Shown here piece after piece: positions 15,921 through 25,197 of a stretch of 64,000 bases of DNA. The stretch is from RGIG7332 sp045589235 (GTDB lineage Bacteria; Bacillota; Clostridia; Oscillospirales; JAAYXM01), in contig JAZNOR010000001.1 of the NCBI GenBank assembly GCA_045589235.1, forward strand, positions 1-64,000, given 5' to 3'. The position numbers were made by a program, and so were the translations under genes. Numbering within the stretch: position 1 is the stretch's first letter; every line of letters begins with the position of its first letter. The notes beneath the pieces were generated by a model. That model was not told the DNA's origin, ran no database searches, and saw nothing but the letters and a program-made list of their open reading frames with translations.

Positions 15921-16866
15921 AGAAAAGCTTGCGTCGGCAATCTCACAAGAAGATTTCAGCGAATATTACAGTAAAGCGCATAAAGTATGTCGTGAAGTTA
16001 AAGGCGATGTTGTTCATCTGCGCGCGATAATTGAATTTTCAAATTATTGCCGAAGAAACTGCGCATATTGCGGTTTAAATTGCGAAAATGCAAAGCTAAC
16101 TCGTTACCGTATGGAGCCCGAGGAAATAATTGATGTCGGAATCCGAGCGCATCGCGCAGGTTATAAAACGCTTGTAATGCAGTCGGGGGAAGACCCGTAT
16201 TATACACGTGAAATGATTGGCGAAATTGTTAAAGAGCTAGCTGCAGAGGGCATTATAATAACCTTAAGCTGTGGCGAGAGAGAAGAGGAAGAATATAGGT
16301 ATTGGAAAGAGTGTGGAGCCCATCGCTATCTTTTAAAGCACGAAACGGCAAACAGTGAGCTCTATGCAAAATTGCATCCCGGATATACATTGGATGCGCG
16401 AATAAACTGTCTGCGCGCAATTAAGAAAGCGGGATATGAAACAGGAAGCGGTTTTATGATTGGTCTTCCAGGGGAGACGTCTGAGAGCATAGCAGATAAT
16501 ATTTTGCTTTTAGATGAGCTGGATTGCGATATGGCGGGAATCGGTCCGTTTATACCGCATCCCGATACGCCGATGAGGAATGCACATCCCGGTTCTGTAG
16601 AGCTTACTCAGCGAGCAGTGGCGCTCACACGAATTATGCGCCCCTTTATGAATCTACCGGCAACGACGGCGCTTGGAGTTCGCGACATGGCGGCAAGAGA
16701 GAATGTTTTTTCGCGCGGTGCGAATGTAATTATGCGCAAGGTAACGCCGGAGCCGTATAAGTCATTATATGAAATTTATCCCGCAAAGCTTTCGAAAACA
16801 GATATAAAAAAAGAGCGAGAGGAGCTTTGTGAGTTCATAAAAAGTCTGGGTAAAATACCCGAATAA
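15907..16866 (+). CDS. hydE: [FeFe]-hydrogenase H-cluster radical SAM maturase HydE
   Basis: A radical SAM enzyme that helps build the diiron subcluster of [FeFe]-hydrogenase. The 319-aa product carries the CX3CX2C motif CRRNCAYC for the SAM-binding [4Fe-4S] cluster, followed by GLNCENAKLTRYRM, and the barrel segments MQSGEDPYYT and GSGFMIGLPGET. The start could be ATG 15907 or 15913; the former has AAAGG at a better distance. The gene overlaps the end of the regulator by 14 nt. hydG follows after 12 nt. Confidence 0.94.
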   Translation: MRMDKEKLASAISQEDFSEYYSKAHKVCREVKGDVVHLRAIIEFSNYCRRNCAYCGLNCENAKLTRYRMEPEEIIDVGIRAHRAGYKTLVMQSGEDPYYTREMIGEIVKELAAEGIIITLSCGEREEEEYRYWKECGAHRYLLKHETANSELYAKLHPGYTLDARINCLRAIKKAGYETGSGFMIGLPGETSESIADNILLLDELDCDMAGIGPFIPHPDTPMRNAHPGSVELTQRAVALTRIMRPFMNLPATTALGVRDMAARENVFSRGANVIMRKVTPEPYKSLYEIYPAKLSKTDIKKEREELCEFIKSLGKIPE

Positions 16867-16878
16867 AGGAGAATAAAT

Positions 16879-18297
16879 ATGTATAACAGCAAATCAAAAA
16901 ACGCAGTTGAATTTATAAGCAACGAGGAAATTTTAAAAACAATAGCTTATGCAGAAGAAAACAAGGGGAATAAAGCACTTTTAAAGGAAATTCTTGAAAA
17001 GGGAAAGCTTTATAAGGGCTTAAATTACAAAGAGGCAATTACCCTTCTTTTAAGCGACGACGCAGAAATTCAGAATGAAATGTTCGAGCTCGCAATGGAG
17101 ATTAAGAGAAAAATTTACGGCAACAGAATTGTTATGTTTGCCCCTCTTTACTTATCAAATCACTGTGTTAACGGATGTCGCTATTGCCCGTATCACTACG
17201 GCAATAAATGTATCGCACGCAAAAAATTAACCCAAGAGGAAATTAAGCGCGAAGTAATTGCACTTCAGGATATGGGACATAAGAGACTTGCGCTTGAAAC
17301 GGGTGAGGACCCGGTAAATTCTCCGATTGAATATGTGCTCGAGAGCATTAAAACAATTTACGGAATCCATCATAAAAACGGTGCAATACGCCGTGTTAAC
17401 GTAAATATTGCGGCGACAACAGTTGAAAATTACAGAAAACTCAAAGAAGCAGGAATCGGTACTTACATCCTTTTCCAGGAAACATATGATAAGGAGCGCT
17501 ATGAATATCTCCATCCGACCGGACCTAAGCACAACTATGCTTATCATACCGAGGCTATGGACCGCGCTATGGAGGGAGGAATTGATGATGTCGGCATCGG
17601 CGTACTTTTCGGGCTTTCAGACTATCGTTATGACTTTATCGGGCTTTTGATGCATGCACAGCACTTAGAGGACACATTCGGCGTAGGACCGCACACAATC
17701 AGTGTTCCGCGTATTCGACCTGCTGCGGATGTTGACCTTACCGAATATCCGAATGCGATTGACGACGAATTATTCAGAAAGCTTGTTGCAGTGCTCAGAA
17801 TCGCCGTCCCGTATACAGGAATTATTATTTCAACACGTGAATCTGAGCAATCAAGAGCTGATGTATTAAAGGTTGGCGTTTCGCAGATAAGCGGAGGCTC
17901 ATCCACAAGTGTTGGCGGATATGTTGAAAAAGAAAAGGAAGAGGAGAATTCCGCGCAGTTTGAGGTTAACGATACACGCACACTTGATGAAATTGTAGGC
18001 TGGCTTATGGAGCTTGGATATATGCCGTCGTTCTGCACTGCGTGCTACCGAGAGGGAAGAACGGGTGACCGCTTTATGCAGCTTGCAAAAACAGGTCAGA
18101 TTGCAAATGTCTGCCAGGCAAATGCAATTATGACGCTCAAGGAATATTTAGAGGATTACGCGAGCGATAACACAAAGAAAATCGGCGAAAAGCTCATTGC
18201 AGAGGAATGCACACGTATCCCGAATGAAAAAGTTCGCGCAACTGTTGAAGAGCATTTATGTGACTTATCTGAAGGAAAACGCGACTTCAGATTTTAA
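16879..18297 (+). CDS. hydG: [FeFe]-hydrogenase H-cluster radical SAM maturase HydG
   Basis: A radical SAM tyrosine lyase that yields CO and cyanide ligands for the H-cluster. At 472 aa it has the usual length. The SAM cluster motif is CVNGCRYC, followed by the ThiH-like region; the C-terminal CX2CX22C motif (CTAC, then C after 22 residues) binds the second, CO/CN-forming cluster. GIGTYILFQETYDKERYE and SGGSSTSVGGY are conserved. SD AAAGGAGA. The stop codon falls at the left edge of a fold-back element that separates it from hydF. Confidence 0.96.
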   Translation: MYNSKSKNAVEFISNEEILKTIAYAEENKGNKALLKEILEKGKLYKGLNYKEAITLLLSDDAEIQNEMFELAMEIKRKIYGNRIVMFAPLYLSNHCVNGCRYCPYHYGNKCIARKKLTQEEIKREVIALQDMGHKRLALETGEDPVNSPIEYVLESIKTIYGIHHKNGAIRRVNVNIAATTVENYRKLKEAGIGTYILFQETYDKERYEYLHPTGPKHNYAYHTEAMDRAMEGGIDDVGIGVLFGLSDYRYDFIGLLMHAQHLEDTFGVGPHTISVPRIRPAADVDLTEYPNAIDDELFRKLVAVLRIAVPYTGIIISTRESEQSRADVLKVGVSQISGGSSTSVGGYVEKEKEEENSAQFEVNDTRTLDEIVGWLMELGYMPSFCTACYREGRTGDRFMQLAKTGQIANVCQANAIMTLKEYLEDYASDNTKKIGEKLIAEECTRIPNEKVRATVEEHLCDLSEGKRDFRF

Positions 18298-18493
18298 GCT
18301 GAGTGGCATCGAACCCCTTAAGGTTTAAAAAACTAAATTTTGCGAAATACTGCATAAAATTCCTCGAACATACGACAGTATAGTTCTCAAATTTTATTTG
18401 TCTTTCAACAAAATTTATTGTTTTTTAAACTACATTTTTTAATACAAAAAAATAACAAAAGCAAGACTTGAGTGGTTCGACACCACTCAACTT
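18296..18493 (+). repeat. Fold-back (MITE-like) element between hydG and hydF
   Basis: Three nested inverted repeats: outer arms 18296-18315 and 18474-18493 (17 of 20 pair); middle arms 18323-18342 and 18409-18430 (20 pairs with a 2-nt bulge); inner arms 18347-18352 and 18376-18381 (6 bp). The right end also forms its own 8-bp hairpin (18468-18475 with 18483-18490) whose 7-nt loop TTCGACA resembles a tRNA T-loop. No ORF is visible. It fills almost the whole 210-nt hydG-hydF gap, and the hydF SD begins right after it. Confidence 0.65.
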
Positions 18494-18507
18494 TAGGAGG
18501 AGTTTTT

Positions 18508-19689
18508 GTGTCACTTAACCAGACCCCAAGTGGAAACAGACTTCACATAACGATACTCGGCCGCAGAAACGCAGGAAAATCAACGCTTATAAATGCACTT
18601 GTCGGTTCAGATGTTGCGATAACATCGCCGTATGCGGGAACAACTGCTGATCCTGTGAGCAAGGCGTATGAATTGCACCCAATTGGCCCGTGTCTTATAA
18701 CCGATACCGCAGGATTTGATGATGAGGGTGAGCTCGGCGCACTTCGTGTTGAAAAGACAAAAGCGGCACTTGATAAAACGGATATTGCAATTTTAGTTTT
18801 TGCAGATGAAGATATATCAGAGGAGCTTATTTGGCATAAGCTTTTAAATGATAAGAAAATTCCGACCATTTGTGTTGCAAATAAAAGCGATGTTGTGTCT
18901 AATCTTTTAAAAAAATTAAAAGAGCAGGGGATAGATGCAGTTAAAGTTAGTGCGCTAAATAAAACGGGAATAGACGAGCTTAAAAATGCAATTGTGCGCG
19001 CTGTACCGTCGGATTACGATGCAATTTCACTTACAGGTCATTTAGTATCGCCAAATGATGTTGTGCTTCTTGTAATGCCACAGGACATTCAGGCGCCGAA
19101 GGGAAGACTTATTTTGCCGCAGGTGCAAACGATACGCGATTTGCTCGACGGACACTGTGTCGTAGTCTGCGCAACGCTTAAAGAGTACCCGAATGCGCTA
19201 AATGCACTTAAAAATCCGCCTAAGGTTATAATTTGCGACAGTCAAGTGTTCCGCGAAGTATATGAAAAAAAGCCGGAGGGCAGTTTGCTTACCTCATTTT
19301 CCGTTATATTTGCAAATTATAAGGGAGATATCGAAGAATTTGTTCGCGGGGCTGAAGCGATATCAAGCCTCAAGCCGGGCGATAATGTGCTGATTGCCGA
19401 GGCATGCTTACACAATGCGCAAGACGGAGATATTGCGCGCGTTAAAATTCCGAACCTACTTCGCAAAAAGGTTGGCGGAGAGCTGAATATTGACGTGATA
19501 AGCGGAATGAGTTTTAACGATGATCTGTCAAAATATAAGCTTATCATCCACTGCGGCGCTTGTATGTTTAACAGAAAATATGTGCTGTCGCGAATAGAAA
19601 AAGCGAGAGAGGCGCAGGTTCCGATAACGAATTACGGAGTGGCACTTGCATATCTAACAGGCATTTTGCCGTATATTGAAGTAAAATAA
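18508..19689 (+). CDS. hydF: [FeFe]-hydrogenase H-cluster maturation GTPase HydF
   Basis: The scaffold GTPase that receives the diiron precursor and delivers it to the hydrogenase. The 393-aa product begins at GTG 18508 (SD TAGGAGG, 7-nt spacing); the longer open frame to 18472 runs into the fold-back element. Motifs: GRRNAGKSTLINAL (Walker A), a conserved switch Thr pair in YAGTTADP, DTAGFDD, NKSD, and the C-terminal cluster-binding cysteines in IIHCGACMFNRK. The hydrogenase structural gene hydA is not in this window. Confidence 0.95.
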   Translation: MSLNQTPSGNRLHITILGRRNAGKSTLINALVGSDVAITSPYAGTTADPVSKAYELHPIGPCLITDTAGFDDEGELGALRVEKTKAALDKTDIAILVFADEDISEELIWHKLLNDKKIPTICVANKSDVVSNLLKKLKEQGIDAVKVSALNKTGIDELKNAIVRAVPSDYDAISLTGHLVSPNDVVLLVMPQDIQAPKGRLILPQVQTIRDLLDGHCVVVCATLKEYPNALNALKNPPKVIICDSQVFREVYEKKPEGSLLTSFSVIFANYKGDIEEFVRGAEAISSLKPGDNVLIAEACLHNAQDGDIARVKIPNLLRKKVGGELNIDVISGMSFNDDLSKYKLIIHCGACMFNRKYVLSRIEKAREAQVPITNYGVALAYLTGILPYIEVK

Positions 19690-19727
19690 ATTAGGCACCT
19701 ATGTTAACATAGGTGCCTAATTTATTT
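19684..19727. terminator. 44-bp perfect palindrome, bidirectional terminator hydF / glycosyltransferase
   Basis: A perfect palindrome of 22-bp arms centred at 19705/19706. It contains both the hydF stop (19687-19689) and the stop of the converging glycosyltransferase gene (19722-19724). The length and perfection are unusual, but the position fits a two-way terminator. Confidence 0.9.
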
Positions 19728-20990
19728 ATCTGTATCAATATCATCAATTGTTTTGGTAACACCGTGGTGGATTGGTTTCCACTCGACCTTTTTAAACAGA
19801 GCTGCAATTGAAATCGGAATATACGTGAAAAGGAATAAGGGGAAGGTAATTACATAGAAAATTTTTTTCCATTTCTTTCCTCGAATTTTCTTCCACTCGG
19901 TAATTGTTGTTATCGCACCGAAGAGGAAGATGATACCATAAAACTGCAAAACATTCATACATAATGAAATAACAGTATGGCTGAACATTCTTGGCATTGT
20001 TTCGATATTGCAGAACGCAATCACAGCGAAAATAGCATTCATTATGATGGTGAGAAGTGTTACGAACATAGCAGGAGTTACCGTCATAAACATGTCGTAA
20101 CAGGAGAAGCTTTTTTCAAAAATCGCAGTTTTAACAAGCTTTCTGCCGTATTTTGCAAAGACTTGGTAGAAGCCTTTTGCCCAGCGCATTCTCTGGCGCC
20201 AAGACTGTGAAAAAAGCTCGGGCTGTTCATCATAGAGATGTGCAGTGTCGCAATAGCCAATCATACCGCCGTTAATTGCATTGTCGATAGAAAACTCAAT
20301 GTCTTCGGTGAGCAGGTGATATTTCCAACCGCCGTTTTTAACAATGACTTCATCAGAAACCAAAAAGCCTGTTCCGGAGACCGCGCAGGATGTACCTAAA
20401 ATCATACGCGCATTGTTAAGATAACGCGCTTCGCGTAAAAACCAAAGCGAAGAGCCTGCGGAAATCCAGTTAGTATCGTAATTCTTTGAGTTGCGGTAGC
20501 TTGTTACCATAAGATATCCCGCATCGAAAACAGAATTCATCTCACCAATATAATTTTCATCCAGAAGGTTATCGGCATCAAAGATAAACCAGCCTTCATA
20601 ACCACGGTCTGCATAGTCTCTATGTAAAATATCAAAAGCATAGTCAAGTGCATAGCCTTTTCCGATAAGCTCGGTATTATTGCGCACAAATACAGTTGCG
20701 CCGGCATTTTCTGCAATTTCAGCCGTGTTATCTGTGCAGTTATCGGCGATAACGAAAACATCAACAAGCTCTTTCGGATAATTTTGTTTATTGATACTCT
20801 CGATAAGCTGCGCTATAACAGCGCTTTCATTTCGCGCTGAAATAATAATGCCGTATTTGTGATTATTCTTTGCAGTAAAGTGCTTGCTTTTACAGCAAAG
20901 TGCAACAATTGTATAAACAATCTGATAAAAATAAAAAACAGTAAATAGAATAAAAACAATTAAATTAAACGAAGTAATAAACGAATACAT
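19722..20990 (-). CDS. Membrane-bound family 2 glycosyltransferase
   Basis: A 422-aa GT2 enzyme with one N-terminal helix (residues 5-30), a cytoplasmic GT-A domain and several C-terminal helices, the layout of processive polysaccharide synthases. Motifs: SARNES, DNCTDNT, FDADN (the metal-binding D-x-D), TEDIE and the acceptor motif QRMRW (QxxRW). Sugar and product are unknown. Start ATG 20990 follows GGAGGTG closely; the frame remains open to 21026 without an SD. It is divergent from the LTA-synthase-like gene, so the two may both serve envelope polymer synthesis. Confidence 0.88.
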   Translation of the reverse strand: MYSFITSFNLIVFILFTVFYFYQIVYTIVALCCKSKHFTAKNNHKYGIIISARNESAVIAQLIESINKQNYPKELVDVFVIADNCTDNTAEIAENAGATVFVRNNTELIGKGYALDYAFDILHRDYADRGYEGWFIFDADNLLDENYIGEMNSVFDAGYLMVTSYRNSKNYDTNWISAGSSLWFLREARYLNNARMILGTSCAVSGTGFLVSDEVIVKNGGWKYHLLTEDIEFSIDNAINGGMIGYCDTAHLYDEQPELFSQSWRQRMRWAKGFYQVFAKYGRKLVKTAIFEKSFSCYDMFMTVTPAMFVTLLTIIMNAIFAVIAFCNIETMPRMFSHTVISLCMNVLQFYGIIFLFGAITTITEWKKIRGKKWKKIFYVITFPLFLFTYIPISIAALFKKVEWKPIHHGVTKTIDDIDTDK

Positions 20991-21016
20991 ATAATGCACC
21001 TCCGTAATACCATAGA

Positions 21017-21045
21017 AGTATAACATAAAAAAAAGAAAAATACAA
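21017..21045 (-). promoter_or_regulatory. Promoter of the glycosyltransferase gene
   Basis: On the minus strand TTGTAT (21045-21040), 17 nt, TATACT (21022-21017), about 25 nt from the start codon. Confidence 0.6.
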
Positions 21046-21078
21046 TTCTTTTGAGCAAAAAAATGTTTAGCAAAAAGC

Positions 21079-21107
21079 TTGTTTTGAATGTCGATTTATA
21101 GTATTAT
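21079..21107 (+). promoter_or_regulatory. Promoter of the LTA-synthase-like gene
   Basis: TTGTTT (21079-21084), 17 nt, TATTAT (21102-21107). Transcription would start near 21114, downstream of the first in-frame ATG at 21088, which supports ATG 21133 as the true start. Confidence 0.55.
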
Positions 21108-21132
21108 AGAAAGAATGAGGAGTGATCATCCA

Positions 21133-22830
21133 ATGTTTTCTCAAAAAAGACTTGGCATTATAAAGCTTGCGTTTTACATACTTATCCCTATTGCAACTCT
21201 CTTTTTGGTAGAGTGGTTACAAGGGGTTTTTCCTAATGTATTAACATTGAATTTTTGGCTTAATATCGTATGTTATTTTGGTATCTATCTGCTTTTCCAC
21301 GGAATAACGAACAGTTTGTTTTGGGGAATCGTTCCCGTGCTTGCACTCATTCTGTTTTTTGGAACAACAAATCACTATATGATTGCCATAAGAAGCAAAG
21401 CACTGCTCCCGTGGGAAATTTTTGCGCTCACTACCGCAAAAAATTTGAATGGAAATTTTTCGCTCACATTTGAAATTCCCGTTGCAGTAACTATTATTGC
21501 GTTTATTATAATAGCAATTTTGGCGTGGAAATTCAGAAAAATAAAACTTTTTAACAATGCCCGTTATGCAACGTTTTTTGCCGGTGTAATTTTGCTTGCA
21601 ACTCTTTGGGGAATAATGTGGGATGAGCCGAAGAGTATATCCTCCGACCCGTGGTATACCGTTGATGCATCACGCCAGAACGGAATGCTTCTTAATTTAG
21701 TGCACAATGCGAAATCCATGATAAATCCCAAACCTGATGGATACTCTGCTGAGCGTGTGCGTGAAATTATCGGAAGTGAAGAGAAAAAAACAGGTTATGA
21801 TACACCTGATATAATCGTAATTATGGATGAAAGCTTTGCGGATTTATCGTCTATTGCACCGCTTTACGAAGAGCATGATTTTATTCCGTTTATTCGCTCG
21901 CTTTCTGAAAACACAATTTCAGGAAACATCCGTGTTTCTGTTTTTGGTGGCGGAACATGTAATACGGAGTATGAATTCTTAACGGGTAATGCAACGCCGA
22001 TGCTTAGAGTTGGCAGTTACCCTATGGTGCAATTTGTAAAAAAAGATTCTCCGTCGATTGCGAAAACTTTAAAAGCGGCAGGCTACAGGACAATCGGCTT
22101 ACATTCATTCTATCCGGATGGTTGGAACCGTGATATGGCGTATCCGAAGCTTGGGTTTGATAAATTTTTATGCAATTATGATTTTGAAAATCCGGAATAC
22201 ATAAGAGAGTATATTTCAGATGCCTCATCGTTTGATAAAATAATTGAGCTTTTGGAGGAGGATGCGCAGCCTGCATTTATTTTCAATGTAACTATGCAGA
22301 ATCACTTTGGCTACGAAAAGGAATTTGATAATTTAACCGAAGATGCGGTGTTCCCTGAAATGGAAGAGTTTCCGCAGGCGAGAAGATATTTTTCGCTACT
22401 GTCACTCACGGATAAAGCAGTGCGTGATTTGGTAGAATATTTAGAGAATAGAGAGCGCCCGACGGTTCTTTTGTTCTTTGGCGACCACATGCCGTCGCTT
22501 GAGAGCGAGTATTATGATGTTTTAAAAGAGCGTGCAGGGATTTCTGATGATGAGATGCACGTTAAAAAACATACGGTTCCATTTTTTATTTGGGCCAATT
22601 ATGATATACCGGAGCAAAAGGATCTATATATAAGCTCAAGTTTCTTATCTCCACTATTACTGGAGTGTACCAATGGCCCGATGAGCGAGCATCAGACGTA
22701 TCTTTCGCGCCTTTTAGAAAAGATGCCGCTTTGGGAAGAAGGAAGTGCTAAAGATGTGCTTGAATATAAAATGGTGCAGTACAATATGGTGTTTGATAAA
22801 TTCAAAAAGCAAGGAGAGCTTTTCAAATGA
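21133..22830 (+). CDS. LTA synthase-like sulfatase-fold phosphoglycerol transferase
   Basis: A 565-aa membrane enzyme of the LtaS family, which polymerises glycerol phosphate from phosphatidylglycerol on the outer face of the membrane. About five helices occupy residues 10-175, followed by the extracellular sulfatase-fold domain. Equivalents of the LtaS active site are visible: Glu in IMDESFADL, the nucleophile Thr in FGGGTCNTEYEF, and Asp-His in FFGDHMPS. Start ATG 21133 has GAGGAGTGAT upstream; 21088 precedes the predicted transcription start. It overlaps exoA by 4 nt (ATGA). The actual polymer is unproven. Confidence 0.87.
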   Translation: MFSQKRLGIIKLAFYILIPIATLFLVEWLQGVFPNVLTLNFWLNIVCYFGIYLLFHGITNSLFWGIVPVLALILFFGTTNHYMIAIRSKALLPWEIFALTTAKNLNGNFSLTFEIPVAVTIIAFIIIAILAWKFRKIKLFNNARYATFFAGVILLATLWGIMWDEPKSISSDPWYTVDASRQNGMLLNLVHNAKSMINPKPDGYSAERVREIIGSEEKKTGYDTPDIIVIMDESFADLSSIAPLYEEHDFIPFIRSLSENTISGNIRVSVFGGGTCNTEYEFLTGNATPMLRVGSYPMVQFVKKDSPSIAKTLKAAGYRTIGLHSFYPDGWNRDMAYPKLGFDKFLCNYDFENPEYIREYISDASSFDKIIELLEEDAQPAFIFNVTMQNHFGYEKEFDNLTEDAVFPEMEEFPQARRYFSLLSLTDKAVRDLVEYLENRERPTVLLFFGDHMPSLESEYYDVLKERAGISDDEMHVKKHTVPFFIWANYDIPEQKDLYISSSFLSPLLLECTNGPMSEHQTYLSRLLEKMPLWEEGSAKDVLEYKMVQYNMVFDKFKKQGELFK

Positions 22831-23573
22831 AACTGATTTCGTGGAACGTCAATGGGCTTCGTGCGTGTGTGACAAAAGGATTTGAAAATTTTTTCAGTGA
22901 AATAAATGCGGATATTTTCTGTGTGCAGGAAACCAAATTGCAGGAAGGGCAGATTACGCTTGATTTCCCGGGATATTACCAGTATTGGAATAGTGCGGAG
23001 AAGAAAGGATATTCAGGCACCGCGGTATTTACCAAACTTAAGCCGAAATCCGTAAAGTACGGTATGGGAATTGCGGAGCACGATACCGAGGGGCGAATGA
23101 TAACTCTTGAGTTTGAGGAGTTTTATCTTATAAATGTCTATGTCCCGAATGCACAGCGAGAACTTGCGAGAATTGACTACCGCATGGAGTGGGAGAGAGC
23201 ATTTTTAAAGTATTGTAAAAGCTTTGATAAGCCGGTTATAGTTTGCGGAGATATGAATGTTGCCCGAAGTGCAATTGAGCTTAAGAACCCAAAATCTAAT
23301 GAAAACAGTGCAGGCTATTCAATTCAGGAGCGCGAGTGTATGCAGAGATTTCTTGACTCGGGATTTATTGATACCTTCCGTTATTTTTATCCCGATGTGA
23401 CGGGGGCATACACATGGTGGTCGTATATGTACCACGCGCGCGAAAATAATGCTGGCTGGCGTATTGACTATTTTCTGATATCAAAAGAGCTTGAAGAGCG
23501 ACTTGTTGATGCAAAAATTCACAGCGACATTTTCGGCAGTGACCATTGTCCGGTAGAACTTGAAATTAAATAA
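22827..23573 (+). CDS. exoA: Exodeoxyribonuclease III (AP endonuclease)
   Basis: Cleaves DNA 5' of abasic sites during base-excision repair and has 3' exonuclease activity. The 248-aa product has all catalytic motifs: SWNVNGLR (N7), VQETKLQ (Glu35, metal), the Tyr region INVYVPNAQ, GDMNVAR (Asp and Asn) and GSDHCPVELEI with the general-base His. It overlaps the preceding envelope gene by ATGA, so its translation is coupled to a functionally unrelated gene. An AAGCAAGGAGA SD lies within that gene. Confidence 0.96.
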   Translation: MKLISWNVNGLRACVTKGFENFFSEINADIFCVQETKLQEGQITLDFPGYYQYWNSAEKKGYSGTAVFTKLKPKSVKYGMGIAEHDTEGRMITLEFEEFYLINVYVPNAQRELARIDYRMEWERAFLKYCKSFDKPVIVCGDMNVARSAIELKNPKSNENSAGYSIQERECMQRFLDSGFIDTFRYFYPDVTGAYTWWSYMYHARENNAGWRIDYFLISKELEERLVDAKIHSDIFGSDHCPVELEIK

Positions 23574-23605
23574 AAAAAGAAGTGTCCTAGGACACTTCTT
23601 TTTTT
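23572..23605. terminator. Bidirectional terminator, exoA / solute-binding protein 1
   Basis: A perfect palindrome centred at 23588/23589 with core GTGTCCTAGGACAC, flanked by A7 and T7. It serves the converging exoA and solute-binding protein genes. Its arms (AAAAGAAGTGT and AGGACAC) recur in the structure behind the second solute-binding protein gene. Confidence 0.92.
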
Positions 23606-23616
23606 ATTTTTAAATT

Positions 23617-25197
23617 TTATTTGCCCATTGCGCGGTCATATGCGCTGTTGCAAATTGTAAGGAGTTCCTGAACGCCGAGCTCATCAAGCTCTGCTTTAAA
23701 CTTGTCGTACTCGCTCATCGGAGACTGCTTTAAGATAAACTTAGCAAGCATTTCCTTTGTGTAAGTATCAACAGCTACAAAGTACTCGTCGTAAACATCC
23801 TGCTCGTCTTCGTCCCAACCAATCCAGTATAACGGGTTCTGGTTGTCAACAGTTGTTTCTCTGAAGTGCTCATAAACCTCTGTTGAAAGCGGGTTCTTTT
23901 CAATACCGTAAAGTGTCTTCGACTCAGTACCGCGGAGAGCAACACCCATTGTACCAAAGCCGAACTTAGCGTTCTCTGTCTCACCGGCATCAGCGTCAAC
24001 AAGCATCTTTCTTGAGCCGTCTTCTAACACTTCGTATGTCTCGCCCTCTTTACCCCATGAAAGAAGCTCTCCAGCCTCGTCGGAGTATAACCAGTCGATA
24101 TACTTGATTGCATTGGCAATTCTCTTGTCATCGCCTGTGTTGCAGATACCAAAGCCTGTCGGGTTAGTGATATAGTTTGCAATCTTGCCAACACCAATAT
24201 CAGTAAAGCCTTCCGGCGGGTCCATATAAGCCCATGTGTAATCCGGATTTGACTCACGGCCGGGGGTATTGAAGAAGCTGATACGGCTTACATACTCCGG
24301 CATCATAAAGCCGCGGTCTGTAAGGATAAGCTCTTCCCAAGACTTGTTTGAAATTGTAAGGAAGTCAGCAGGAATGAGGTCTTCCTCTAACATCTGCTGG
24401 AAGAACTCGATGAGGTCGAGCATAACATCTTCCTGAGCACCGTAGTTCCATTTTTCGTTATTGAAGTCATAGTAGAGACCGTATGTAAAGTATTCTTTCC
24501 ATAATGAGCCCATAACATCAAGAGCGCCTAAACCGTTACGGAAGCAAAGCGGATAAGAATCCGGATATTTCTTCTTAAGCTCACGAGATACATTGATGAG
24601 TTCATCCTTTGTTTCCGGAACTTTTAAGTTGTTTTTCTCAAAGATGTCGCGGCGATGCATCCAAACGCGAGCGTTACCGAAGCCTGCCGGAATTGCACCT
24701 GCGAAGTAAACGTTACCGTCACCTGCGCCAAGTGTTGCTAAGAAGCCTTCAGCACCTGCCGGCTGCTCAGCAATGATTTTAGTAAAGTTTGGCATATTGT
24801 CGAGATGATCTCTGATGTTTACAAAAGCACCGTCCATAGCGTGAACGTTAATGTCACCCTTGTAGTCCATAAAGAGAAGATCCGGCAAAGATTCCTGAGA
24901 TGCCATCATAAGGTTAACCTTAGTGATGATATCAGCAGACGGGATTGCGTTAACTTCGAGTTTAGCACCTGTAGCTTCCTCGATGTAGTCCCAGCAAATC
25001 CAGTTTTCGTTGTACGGCCATGACGGATGACTCGGAACGGTCATCTTAATGGTTGTACCCTCAGCAAAAACCTTTCCGCCAGCAACCTCGCCACCTGCTT
25101 CTCCTGCAGTACCGCCGTTACCGTTACAAGCTGCGAATGAAATCGCCATTGCACCGGCAAGCACTATTGCAAGAATGCGTTTAAATGTGTTCTTCAT
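23617..25197 (-). CDS. Extracellular solute-binding lipoprotein (copy 1)
   Basis: A 526-aa ABC-type solute-binding lipoprotein of the large LipO/YtcQ-like family (probably oligosaccharide ligands). A signal peptide of about 23 residues ends in the lipobox ISFAAC. A low-complexity Gly-rich linker follows, then the two-lobed domain with WPYNENWICWDYIEEATG and PDLLFMDYKGD. It is an orphan: no LplB/YtcP-type permease genes lie nearby. It is strongly similar along its whole length to the protein at 38868-40445, and even the leader and promoter are alike. The ligand is not predictable. Confidence 0.88.
   Translation of the reverse strand: MKNTFKRILAIVLAGAMAISFAACNGNGGTAGEAGGEVAGGKVFAEGTTIKMTVPSHPSWPYNENWICWDYIEEATGAKLEVNAIPSADIITKVNLMMASQESLPDLLFMDYKGDINVHAMDGAFVNIRDHLDNMPNFTKIIAEQPAGAEGFLATLGAGDGNVYFAGAIPAGFGNARVWMHRRDIFEKNNLKVPETKDELINVSRELKKKYPDSYPLCFRNGLGALDVMGSLWKEYFTYGLYYDFNNEKWNYGAQEDVMLDLIEFFQQMLEEDLIPADFLTISNKSWEELILTDRGFMMPEYVSRISFFNTPGRESNPDYTWAYMDPPEGFTDIGVGKIANYITNPTGFGICNTGDDKRIANAIKYIDWLYSDEAGELLSWGKEGETYEVLEDGSRKMLVDADAGETENAKFGFGTMGVALRGTESKTLYGIEKNPLSTEVYEHFRETTVDNQNPLYWIGWDEDEQDVYDEYFVAVDTYTKEMLAKFILKQSPMSEYDKFKAELDELGVQELLTICNSAYDRAMGK

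Noticed and set aside
18466..18493. tRNA gene because of a T-arm-like hairpin with loop TTCGACA
   Set aside because: No anticodon arm, D arm or acceptor stem can be built around it; the arm is better explained as the end of the fold-back element.
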